Shown here: in pieces, positions 55,859 through 64,000 of the stretch
Position numbering within the stretch: the first letter of the stretch is position 1
How the letters are laid out: every line of letters starts with the position of its first letter
Assembly: GCA_037126765.1 (NCBI GenBank)
Contig: JBBCBC010000009.1
Coordinates: forward strand, 25,566,870-25,630,869
DNA length: 64,000 bases
Source: Stenogyne calaminthoides
Lineage: Eukaryota; Streptophyta; Magnoliopsida; Lamiales; Lamiaceae
Direction of reading: 5' to 3'
Translations under genes and position numbers: made by a program
Notes under the pieces: model-generated
The model's database searches: none
What the model was told of the DNA's origin: nothing
The model's input: only the letters and a program-made list of their open reading frames with translations

Positions 55859-58800
55859 ATTAGCTTGCCTTGACCAAGAGATTATACTAGTGCATTATGA
55901 TGCGCTGAATAGGACCTACATGAGGATAAATTCTTCAGTACTGAATATAGAAGAATTTTACCTCAGTGGTTCATTATATCTTAATCTCCGTTCCTTAAAT
56001 AGAATCGTGTGAAATTAATAATTATTTCTTTGACTTATGTTGGGTATAGAATCAATGAGATTCAATACTTTATATCTTGAGAAATATTATTAGTTACATG
56101 ACGATTGCTATAATTTAATATGGAGAATCGTGTGCAAGTACGTCTTGCGTGATTTGTCCCCTTGGGAGGCTCAGAAGTTTTATCATACTAAATCTTGCAA
56201 GTGAAATTAGTTTTCGGTGTGGATAATAATGTTGAGTCGTTCTTAATCCAAGGAAAAATATATTAATTAATATGAACCTTTTCAGTTGCTTAAATTAATT
56301 AATGGACTGGATAATCTTAAACACGGAAATAATAATCGGGAGCCATATTTCAGTAATATGGGTTAAGATGGATAGTACAATATTAGTTATGTAGTGGGAT
56401 TAATTAATATTTATGGGCTTGAATAATATTGTGGCTCAATATTGATAATTCAAGGTCCATTGGAAGATCCAATCTTAATTCTCCTAAATGTATCTTTAGA
56501 AGCCCAAAAATAAAGTCCAATAACTGAAAAAGGTGATTGAAATAAAAAAATATTGTTGCCTAATTATTTCCTATTTTTTCAAAAATATTAAGGAAGAGAG
56601 AGAAGATAGTCTTGATTTTCTTGGAAAGATTTTATGGAATAAGTATTCTTGGAGTACAAGATTATCCCATAAATTCAAGAAAAGTCAAAGATCTTATTTC
56701 TTCCCTATTAATACCAATTTTTTGAAAATCCTATATAGAAGGGGAAGAAAAGATATTTTGTGAATATTATGTAAATATAATATATGAGATATATTCAAGA
56801 TTGTATCTTGGGAAGATACAAAGAAATTTCCTAACCCTAATATACTCAATTTTTTCGCCCCACCTTGCCTCTATATATAGGGGATGAATTTTTCATCCCC
56901 AACATAATTCCATATGTTGGAAAAATTAGAAGTCCACAAAGGTGGTGAAACAATTTTTCTCTTTTCCTTTTGTTAATTATTTGAAGGAGATTCCTCCACC
57001 GGGATATCAAATAAGGACGTGGGAATACTAGAGAAGGCCGTTAGGTTTGTGCATCCATATTCCTCCGTTGAATCCGCCAAAAAGGTACGCCTTACGTAAC
57101 TCCTAAAATTCGCATGTGTAGGATTTACGTGGCAAATTTGTACGCATGATATGTTGTTGTGACTTAATTGTTATTTGAATTAACATAGGATTAATTCATG
57201 CTAGTAATAATTTGATGGTCCCGATTTGAAAACCCATGAAATGCGGAATATTCATGAAATGCATATAAAAACAGGGGAGAAGGAATGGTGATTACAGATT
57301 TTTTGCATTTTAAGCTCATGTGTTGTGTTTTGCTTATAATCGAATGCATATGACAAGATAAGAACGTAAACCAGTAAAGAACACAACAAAGTATAGTGGT
57401 TCGGAGGCTCAAGCTCCTACATCCACTCTCCCTGTTCCTAGAGAAATTCCTTCCAACTGGACTTATCACCCTCTCGGGCTCGCCTCTTAGATGTTTAACG
57501 AGTTCACACTCCAATCGGGACTTATCACCCTCACTCGGGATTGCCTACCCTTCCTTTCGGGATTGCTAGATATTTACCGAGTTCACACTCACCTACAAAC
57601 TTAACCGACTGATTTGGGTAAGGTTTGTTTGGTTTCCAACTAGGTTGAGATTTTCCCTTACATTTGTTTAGCCTCAATGCTAAGGTTGGGAAAATCTCTC
57701 TAAGCTTAGGATACATCGTGGGTTGCTTAGATTGGGTTCTAGAACACTCTTGAACATATTTGTATATCTGAGACTTGTGTTCTAGGGTGGGAATGCTTTG
57801 GGTATAACTCTCTTTTGGCTCTGAAGCATCTCGTCTTTATAATCTCCACGCATCCACACATTAGAATGATGAAAGACCTTGTATTTATAGTGTGGATTTG
57901 AATGTTACCGTTTGGAGAATCACATTCAAATCCATACTATTCTTGTAATACTGTGAACTTCTTCAGGTGGTTGTCTTCCTCTCATTGGTCCACGTCGATT
58001 CTAATCGGCTATATTCCTCGGATTCCTCGCCTTGGAATCATTCAGATTCTCTCGAGTCTCGGTGTCTTCAGAGATAGATTTCTCATCCGAGCCTCGTGTT
58101 TTTATCGAGCCTCGGGATACTTGATTCAATGAGACTTCTCTTGGCCGGACCTTATGCGTCGAGGCATATCGACACTCTCAGTCGACCGAGTTGATTCTCT
58201 GAATTCGGATCATCGATCTTCAGTCACTTTGACTCTGGCTATCTCGATTTCTTCTTTTACCGATCGCTCATTTCGATCGATCGATCAACACTCTTTAGAT
58301 CAATATCTCGGGATAGCATCGGTCGATTACATTAGGTTTAGCATGCTCGGTTTAGCACATCGATCTCAATCAATCGTCGATCTTGATCATCTGCTCATCT
58401 TCATATCTCGATCTCGATCACGTCGATCTCGTCGGTCTCATCCTCCTCTTACGATCTGCAACCTTCTCTTGATCTTACGGTGGGTTTCTTTTACGATCGG
58501 TTTTATGCGCTCTTCGATCACCATATCGGACTCATTGTTCTTCCGATCATCGATCAAGTGCATTACGGTCATCGATCTTACGATCGGTGGCTTAACTTTT
58601 CTTCTCTTACGATTTTGCCTGACTTATCGGTTAACTCGGAACTCATCTTACTCATCGATCTCGATCGGTCTAAATCTATGACCTCGTCGATCTCGATCAT
58701 CTTCATCTGATTTCGTGAGTTCCCCCTCAACTTGTTCTCTCGTTCCCCCTCAACTTGTTATCTGTAGATTAGCTTCAAAAACACAACTTGATAATGTTTT

Positions 58801-58902
58801 GGCATAATTCATCAAAACTAAAATATCCCAACATAATTAAATTAATATAAATTTATATTTAAATTGTACCTCGAATAGATCCGGGCACCCTATTTCTCAA
58901 CA
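55859..58902 (+). repeat. Cop1-b 3' LTR, 5'-truncated, split by a solo Sir3 LTR
   Basis: LTR text begins at the GACTTGTCTTGACCAAGAG-equivalent point, about 290 bp into a full LTR, and runs to CTCAACA at 58902. Segments are 55859-57212 and 58839-58902. The middle matches the 5' LTR remnant at 29496-30079 closely. Confidence 0.88.
57213..58833 (-). repeat. Solo Sir3 LTR
   Basis: 1621 bp, TGATGGTCCCG...ATCCCAACA, with TSD TAATT (57208-57212 and 58834-58838). Compared with the Sir3-mini LTRs it lacks the 67-bp triplication. It has the densest CAG/CTG-poor patch in the window, at about 57990-58690. Confidence 0.92.
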
Positions 58903-59330
58903 TGAGTATCTGGTGGCATTACATCTTTCAACTCTGCGTTAGAATGTGAGTATTCTCCATCTTCCTTTTGTGACTCACTTTGCTCCACATGTTTGTCAAT
59001 ACTATTGTTTCTTGATACAACAGTAGACTTCACAGTGGGTTAAACATAGAATTCTCATAAAAAAATTACATTTTTGCTAAGTATGACTTTATTTTTTGAT
59101 AGAGACCAAATTCTATACCCCTTAACACCATTTCCATATCCCACAAAATCTTCCTTCTTCGCCATTGACTCCAATTTACCCTCATTTACATGATGATAGA
59201 CAACACACCCAAAAGCTCTCAAATTAGAGTAATTTACAGACTTATCAGACCACACCTCATAAGGTGTTTTGAGGTTGATACATGTGTAAGGTCAAAAATT
59301 TAACAGGTAACATGTTGTATTGACCGATTC
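58903..59330 (-). pseudogene. Tork1 integrase C-terminal region
   Basis: The minus strand at 59255-59055 reads MWSDKSVNYSNLRAFGCVVY and KEDFVGYGNGVKGYRIWSLS, the GKR-like tail of Copia integrases, followed by the linker toward RT until the Cop1-b border. In intact relatives the region before it reads TPxEVW. Confidence 0.8.
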
Positions 59331-59990
59331 TTCCCAAAATCTTCAGGCTAATCCAGCAATGGAGAGCATGCATTGAGCCCTCTCCAAAAGTAATCTGCTA
59401 CACCATTTTGTTGTGGTGTATCCGGTGTTGTACGATGTCTTGTGATCCCTTCATTATTGCAAAACTCATCGAAGTCTGAAGAACAGAATTCCACACCATT
59501 ATCAGTTCACAGCCTTTTGATTTTCTTCCCTATTTGATTTTCCACTGACGTCTTCCATTGCTTGAAACTCTTGAGTGCTTCACTTTTATGCTTCATCATA
59601 ATCACCCAAGCTATTCTTGAGTAGTCATAAATCATAGACACCAAGTATCTATGACCTCCTAGAGATTCAACACGAGAAGGACCCCAACAATGAGAATGAA
59701 TATAATCAAGTGTGTCTTTTGTTATATGAATTGCCTTGGGAAACTTGTTACGATGAAGCTTCCCAAAAATACAGTGCTCACAGAACCCAAGACCAGTGAC
59801 CTTGTGGCCACCAATAAAAACCCTTTTAAACAGAATTTGCATCCCCCTTTCACCCATATGACCAAATCTCATGTGTCATAACTTAGTCAAATTATTTTTG
59901 TGAACTTCTGATGATGCAACAACAACAGAGTCAGATAGCGTTGAACCTTGTAGAAAGTACAAAGTTCCTCTTTTCACACCTTTCAGAACC
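59331..59990 (-). pseudogene. Tork1 GAG-pre-integrase and integrase core
   Basis: 59872-59507 carries RFGHMGERGMQILFKRV, FCEHCIFGKLHRNKFPKAIH and LGGHRYLVSMIYDYSRIAWV. The first catalytic site, normally VHTDVWGP, reads IHSHCWGP: the Asp is replaced by His. A stop follows KIKRL in place of the usual RTDNGGE; the WCNTVLVQ-like text continues to about 59440 in other frames. The catalytic Glu was not placed with certainty. Confidence 0.82.
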
Positions 59991-60330
59991 ACATTGGAAC
60001 CCTTGCAGACATACAAAACTTCACCTTCACGTCAGAAAATGAAACCAAACTATCCAGAAGACTAAGTGATATCAGATTCTTCGTCATTTGTGGAACATGC
60101 CTAATATCGCTCAATGTGCAAAATTTACCATCATATGTCTGTAATTGAATTGAGCCTATTCAAACCGCCTTGCAAACATGACTGTTGGCAATTAAAATAT
60201 TGCCTCCATCCACTTGTTCGTAAGTTGTAAACCACTATCTAAGCGGACATATATGACAAGATGCTCCGAAATCGAGAACCCGTTCATCAATATGATGTGT
60301 TTGTCCTTCAGCAACTAGGTCTACATCCTC
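59991..60330 (-). pseudogene. Tork1 protease region (degraded)
   Basis: The minus strand near 60310-60230 gives ERVLDFGASCHICPLR-like text, matching the (W)ILDSGASxHMT protease signature of Tork elements with the DSG altered. Stops interrupt on both sides. Confidence 0.55.
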
Positions 60331-60660
60331 CTAGGAGTTGGTGTCATCTCCTTTAGCAACACCAATAGTATCTGTTTTGTCTTCCTGTTTCTTCTTCTTC
60401 TTCTTCGCATAATAATTTTTCCAATGACCTGACTCTTTGCAGTAGTTACATATATCGTCTGGTTTAGGACCCTTAAACCTAGGCTTCTTCAATTTCTTTT
60501 TCCCCGATTTTCTAGGTCCCGTACTCCCACTAGCTACTAATCCAGCGGCCTGGTTATCTGAATTTCCACGATTTGCCTTATGTCGCAGCTCTCTGGTATG
60601 CAGAGATGGTCTAACCTCTTCCAGAGACATAGTGTCTTTCCCAATAATAAAAGACTGCAC
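60331..60660 (-). pseudogene. Tork1 gag: zinc knuckle region
   Basis: 109 residues open: SFIIGKDTMSLEEVRPSLHT, a Lys-rich stretch, then CNYCKESGHWKNYY, in which the last Cys of the C-x2-C-x4-H-x4-C knuckle is Tyr, followed by (K)8-like KKKKKKQEDK. The knuckle would bind element RNA. Confidence 0.8.
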
Positions 60661-61140
60661 GAAATTTTTCGTACGACAAAGATAGAGAAACCAACAGAAT
60701 TAAAATATCATCCACATCATCAACTTTAACATCAATATTACGAATTCTAGTGTAATTATATCCAATTGATCAAGATGTTCACAAAGTGGTTGACCTTCAT
60801 GCATACACAACTGAATAGTTGTTGCTTCAACAACAACTTATTGGTTAGTGACTTCGTCATATACAGACTCTCCAACTTCAACCATAGACCAGCCGCAGTT
60901 TCCTCCTCTACGACTTCGGTGATGATATCGTCTGCGAGACATAACATGATTGATGAGTGTGCCTTCTCCTCCTCCTCGAGAATGGTCATCTCAGCGTCTT
61001 CTAGATCCACTGCCTATTTCATCAGCGATGCCCACAGTCCTTGTTCTTTCAACAAGACACCATCTTGATCTGCCATAAACTAAATTGTTCTTCCCCGTAA
61101 ATTTATCAATTTCATGTTTATCCCACCCGACATCTTTCTT
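60661..61140 (-). pseudogene. Tork1 gag: capsid-like N-terminal region
   Basis: 61010-60756 reads DLEDAEMTILEEEEKAHSSI, CLADDIITEVVEEETAAGLW and LESLYMTKSLTNKLLLKQQL, the core of Tork-type gag. Upstream fragments in other frames (HEIDKFTGKNNL near 61115-61080; MADQDGVLLKEQGLWASLMK from 61076, then a stop) show that the start lies near 61140 with two breaks. Confidence 0.82.
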
Positions 61141-61176
61141 GCCAAGTTGCGAAAATTCCAACCAGGCTCTAGATAA

Positions 61177-61540
61177 CAGTTTGTTAAAACTGATGCGAGA
61201 AAGATATAAAAACGATAAATAAACCGACAACAAATTTTATGTGATTCACTAACAATGTGTTAGCTATGTCCACGGACAAAAGAGATGATCTTCTACATTA
61301 TTCATAACATACAACAATATGCAAATCAAATGAGAATATAAATAATCCTTAATTGATTGGGTCAAATTAATAAACCCAAAAATGAAACCGACTGTGCATT
61401 TGTATAAAAAACACATAGGTTTCTTAAATAACATTAGTAAGCCCTTCACCATTTTCTCACAAACCGATATGAGACAGAGTAAGACTTCTTAAATAGGATT
61501 ACCATTATTAATTTCAATTATAGAAAGTAAACTTCAGGAT
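61177..61540 (-). repeat. Possible Tork1 5' LTR
   Basis: Adjoins GGCTCTAGATAACA (61162-61175), a degraded form of the reverse PBS GGCTCTGATACCA, and starts TTTGTTAAAACTGATGCGAG on the plus strand. The outer end is not clear and the other LTR is absent from the window. Confidence 0.35.
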
Positions 61541-61559
61541 ACAAACTACTTAATTAAAA

Positions 61560-62454
61560 GGGCCGCTCCTACTGTGAGTCGAAATCGACTCAGGCCCCGA
61601 AAAAATCGTAAATTTTTGTGGCCCATAATTAATTTCTATTTGTACGTATATATGATATATAAAATTTCGATCTAAAGTGTCACATCTGGGGCTAATGGCT
61701 CAGCGGTTAATGCCACAATATATCTTGTAGGGATCTAGGTTCTATTCCGATAGCAACATGTGTGTTACTTCCTTTTCTTTAACAACAATTTATAAATTTT
61801 TAACTAGTATGACTTTTATGTAGTCCCATACTTGTTACTTGTTAACTATAACTTTGTGCGACAATTTCATTTTTTTAACAATAATTAATTTAAAAACTAT
61901 AAATTTTAGCTTTTTTTTTATTATAATTATAAGGCTGAGATCCTTTTTTTTTTCTTAACATTGATATATACATAATAATATAATTTTTAACTGATATGAA
62001 CAGAGAGTGTTGAATATTAAACGAATGTGTCATGTGTTTATAACAATACTTTATATTTAATAACTATAAATTATAAATTATTATGAACATATATAGTGAA
62101 AATTATTATATTATAATATCTCTAGATTACATAAAAGAAATAAAATTTAAGAATCTAATCTCAATTATTTATATTCATTATCTTAATTTGAAAAACACTC
62201 TAATGAACAATTTGATTAGGCAAATTTCGTTAATACATTTTGTCACCAAAACTGTCAAGAGGAGTGAAATATTTATTCCTAACATGTTAATTATATTCAT
62301 TTCATTATAAAAGTATTTTAGTATTGTAAATTTTAATTAATTCATATAAACAATTTTCATCATATAATATTGCAAATAAATTTATATGAGCAAAAAAATT
62401 GAGGGGCCTAATTTTTTATGTCGACTCAAGTTTCATAAGTTCTAGGATTGACCA
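61560..62454. mobile_element. Non-autonomous TIR element with embedded tRNA-like sequence
   Basis: 895 bp flanked by a perfect 9-bp direct repeat TAATTAAAA (61551-61559 and 62455-62463). The two ends carry imperfect inverted repeats over about 60 bp: GGGCC..TCCTA, GAGTCGA and GGCCCC occur near the left end (61560-61601) and, inverted, near the right end (62400-62454). The AT-rich core has no coding potential but contains a tRNA-like segment. A 9-bp TSD suggests a Mutator-like element; an 8-bp hAT duplication extended by chance cannot be excluded. Confidence 0.7.
61688..61757 (+). other. tRNA-like segment with Pol III A and B boxes
   Basis: Box A-like TGGCTCAGCGG (61696-61706) and box B-like GGTTCTATTCC (61738-61748). 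The sequence can fold with GGC/GCC in the D stem, ACAA/TTGT in an anticodon-like stem and GCTA/TAGC in the acceptor. It is not a functional tRNA gene: the B box has T for G at a conserved place and several stems have mismatches. It may be a SINE or tRNA relic carried by the TIR element. Confidence 0.55.
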
Positions 62455-62463
62455 TAATTAAAA

Positions 62464-62900
62464 CCAATCAATTCATTTCATAATATTAATCTTTTAAACT
62501 TTATTAGTCACAATAAAATGTAAAAATACATGTGGTTGCATATTAGATACGACACTTGGTAATATTTGATTAAGTACATTCTACTTTTATAAGATAAGAT
62601 AAGATTTGTAGCAAGCTGTTTTATTTTCTCCACAAGGTAAAGAAACATTATGAAACTCCACATTGCAAAACAAGTTAAAAAGTAAAGAGACTTAATTAAG
62701 AGGTTACAAACACACAATCAGTAAACATACAACAGTTGTTCCAACAGGAAGAAATCATAATACCATTCATTGTCTCATAAAAATTCCATACTATTAAACT
62801 AACATGTTTGCTTTTATGAAAAAACACACAGAAGATTGGAACTCCCTGAGTTTTATGAGAAAGAAACTGCAAACAAAGTTGACAAATTGGTCCAATATTA
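62464..62900 (-). other. Probable 3' UTR and downstream flank of the MADS-box gene
   Basis: AT-rich, no reliable frame. Lies between the TIR element and the stop codon at 62901-62903. Confidence 0.5.
62620..62625 (-). terminator. Candidate poly(A) signal AATAAA
   Basis: TTTATT on the plus strand, about 275 nt past the stop codon; a fitting but unproven position. Confidence 0.35.
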
Positions 62901-62970
62901 TCATGGCAGCCATCCTGACATGTAGTTATTCACACTAGGCCCTGCTGCTGTTATTGCATCAGCTTGGTAC
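62901..62970 (-). CDS. Last coding exon of a SEPALLATA/AGL9-like MADS-box gene
   Basis: Minus strand: splice acceptor TTTCAG at 62976-62971, one base completing the previous codon, then 22 codons, YQADAITAAGPSVNNYM followed by SGWLP, and a TGA stop (62903-62901). The C-terminal GPSVNNYMxGWLP signature is the conserved tail (SEP II motif) of E-class floral MADS transcription factors. In family members a preceding exon ends in LQIG, so the split Gly codon before YQ fits. These proteins act in the nucleus in floral quartets that specify organ identity. Upstream exons, including MADS and K domains, must lie right of the window. Whether this is a complete gene or a fragment cannot be told here. 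Confidence 0.78.
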
Positions 62971-64000
62971 CTGAAATTCCATTGCCTCATTTAATCACAA
63001 AATTAATAAAAAATGACATGTGCAAGAAAGTTTAAATTTTTTTCCTTATGTGTTCTTTCTGTTTTATCATATAAAATGAGGAATAAGGAATATGAATGAT
63101 AGAAGGTTTAAGTAATCAAATAAGGAAAAGAAATTGTTAAAAGTAAATGAAGTAGAAATATGGTCATCTTACAAAGAGGATGTTTAATTAGTTTTATAAT
63201 GCAATCAGAATATTTAGGAAGCATCTCTAGCTTTCTAACTGGCCTACATTACTGGGGTTTTACTTGAAAATTTACTGCCAATTATATACATGCAGATTTA
63301 CTATTATGATTAATACTATTGGTTATTATTTGGTAACTGAATTTGACTGGTGAATTAAATTGCTTTTACAAGGATCAGGTGCACAATATTAATCTTGATT
63401 TATGAATTAAAGCAATTTCTTTGCATGTTGTATGTATATATATGAGGGAGGGGAAAAAATTAGGCAGTAATTTAGGGGTTGCAAAAAAAAAAACTAAGGA
63501 TAATTCTTTTGTTTATTTATGTATATGCAGGCCTACTTGGGCTAATTCGATCTACATTTACATAAATTAAAAAGTATTGACCTTAATTTAAAGGGATCAA
63601 AGCCCAATTTCGATCATTGTGTGAGATTCACTTGTGATTTTAACCGGATTCAGGCCAATTTAGCCTATGTTTACATGTATTATGTTTAACTTACAGACCC
63701 ACAAACATAATGTCCTCCTTTTGCAACTTCTCCAAAATTATAGGCCTAAAAACAACTTTCCATATATACATATACGTCTAATGCTTTATTGATACATGCA
63801 CTTTTGCATAACAAGAAAATAGTTATATGAGTGGGTGTCATGTGTATCCAGATGCACCGTGCACTCATAGTGCATTTTAGAACTATGCAACTTGTAATAC
63901 TGAAAGACACAACTTGTTTTTGCACGGTTCTAAAATGCAGTATGAGTACACGATTACCTGAATGCATACAAGACTTAGCCTAATTATATATATAAATGAA
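62971..64000 (-). other. Last intron of the MADS-box gene (partial)
   Basis: AT-rich sequence without a recognisable exon. I looked for the PTLQIG-encoding end of the previous exon and did not find it, so the intron would exceed 1.03 kb. Two GTAAG donor-like sites on the minus strand (near 63172 and 63690) are not preceded by SEP-like coding sequence. Contains a short inverted repeat at 63859-63951 and a poly(A) run near 63485. Confidence 0.55.
63859..63951. repeat. Short inverted repeat, MITE-like
   Basis: Arms 63859-63883 and 63927-63951 match at 23 of 25 positions (GTGCACTCATAGTGCATTTT against the inverted second arm), with weaker pairing outward and a 43-bp loop. No TSD was identified. 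Confidence 0.6.

Larger units (their letters stand above)
29491..58902 (+). mobile_element. Cop1-b: Copia element expanded by nested insertions
   Basis: A plus-strand Cop1 element visible as: partial 5' LTR (29496-30079), PBS, leader, gag, protease, integrase (split at 33361/52955), RT (split at 53943/55573), then a deletion joining RT to the middle of the 3' LTR (55858/55859), and the LTR end at 58902. Removing the three insertions inside pol and LTR reunites the reading order exactly across 5-bp TSDs. It inserted into Tork1 (expected TSD TGAGT at 58903-58907). Its own upstream LTR half lies left of the window because Sir1 split it. Confidence 0.88.
58903..61540 (-). mobile_element. Tork1: 5' part of a TNT1-like Copia element
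   Basis: From right to left on the minus strand: possible 5' LTR, degenerate PBS, gag with a CCHC knuckle, GAG-pre-integrase, integrase. RT and beyond are cut away by Cop1-b at 58902. The integrase wording (MRFGHMGERGMQILFKR, VENQIGKKIKRL) resembles Tork-group elements such as TNT1. It is the outermost visible layer of the nest and the nearest element to the MADS-box gene. Confidence 0.82.

Noticed and set aside
61688..61757. Functional tRNA gene
   Set aside because: The anticodon loop is too short, several stems are mismatched, the B box is altered, and the segment lies in a repeat.
62083..62310. Open frame of 75 codons in the TIR element
   Set aside because: AT-rich, low complexity, no recognisable domain; expected by chance.
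63650..63735. Possible upstream MADS-box exon with a GTAAGT donor on the minus strand near 63690
   Set aside because: The translation before the donor (EVAKGGHYVCGS-like) does not resemble the SEP C-terminal region expected there.

Overview
The window is a plant nuclear region, almost certainly a eudicot and plausibly an asterid. About 58.9 of its 64 kb is one deeply nested stack of LTR retrotransposons. The right-hand 1.5 kb is ordinary low-copy DNA carrying the last coding exon of a SEPALLATA/AGL9-like MADS-box gene on the minus strand (62901-62970). No bacterial or organellar genes, rRNA clusters or CRISPR arrays were seen. Every retrotransposon reading frame is broken, so this is decaying repeat DNA rather than a set of working genes.

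Families (local names used below): Cop1 is a Ty1/Copia element of the Tork/Angela/TAR type with LTRs of about 1.6-1.85 kb. Sir1, Sir2 and Sir3 are three Sirevirus-type Copia families that share an almost identical polypurine tract and promoter core. Tat1 is a Ty3/Gypsy element of the Tat type. F is an unassigned LTR family. Tork1 is a TNT1-like Copia element. A TIR element that contains a tRNA-like sequence completes the set.

Nesting, read from target-site duplications (TSDs) and interrupted frames: Tork1 (minus, 58903-61540) was entered by Cop1-b (plus, 29491-58902; its 5' LTR start lies off the left edge). The 5' LTR of Cop1-b was entered by Sir1 (plus, ends at 29490). Sir1 was entered by Tat1 (minus, right end 24106). 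Tat1 was entered by Cop1-a (plus, ends at 4838) and by a complete Sir2 (minus, 6397-21218, TSD CTTTC). The integrase of Cop1-b was entered by Cop1-s1, a solo LTR (33362-52949, TSD GGAAC). Cop1-s1 holds a solo Sir2 LTR (33482-35067, TSD TATAT) and a two-LTR element, Cop1-c (minus, 36341-52713, TSD GTTCA). Cop1-c holds another solo Cop1 LTR (42087-45860, TSD TGGGT), itself split by a solo Sir1 LTR (43694-45779, TSD ATAAT), and also a two-LTR Sir3 element with only 141 bp between its LTRs (46342-50074, TSD AAAAC). The reverse transcriptase of Cop1-b was cut by solo LTR F (53944-55567, TSD AAGGC), and its 3' LTR by a solo Sir3 LTR (57213-58833, TSD TAATT).

The most interesting points are: (1) the near-codeless Sir3 element with PBS and PPT retained; (2) patches where CAG/CTG seems to have been rewritten to CG-containing triplets relative to sister copies, coinciding with frame collapse and suggesting a base-calling or polishing artefact at methylated CHG sites; (3) a plus-strand gene-like segment inside Sir2; (4) a GC-rich, poorly conserved cassette in the Cop1 5' leader; (5) a TIR element enclosing a tRNA-like cloverleaf; and (6) the MADS-box exon about 4 kb from the repeat stack.
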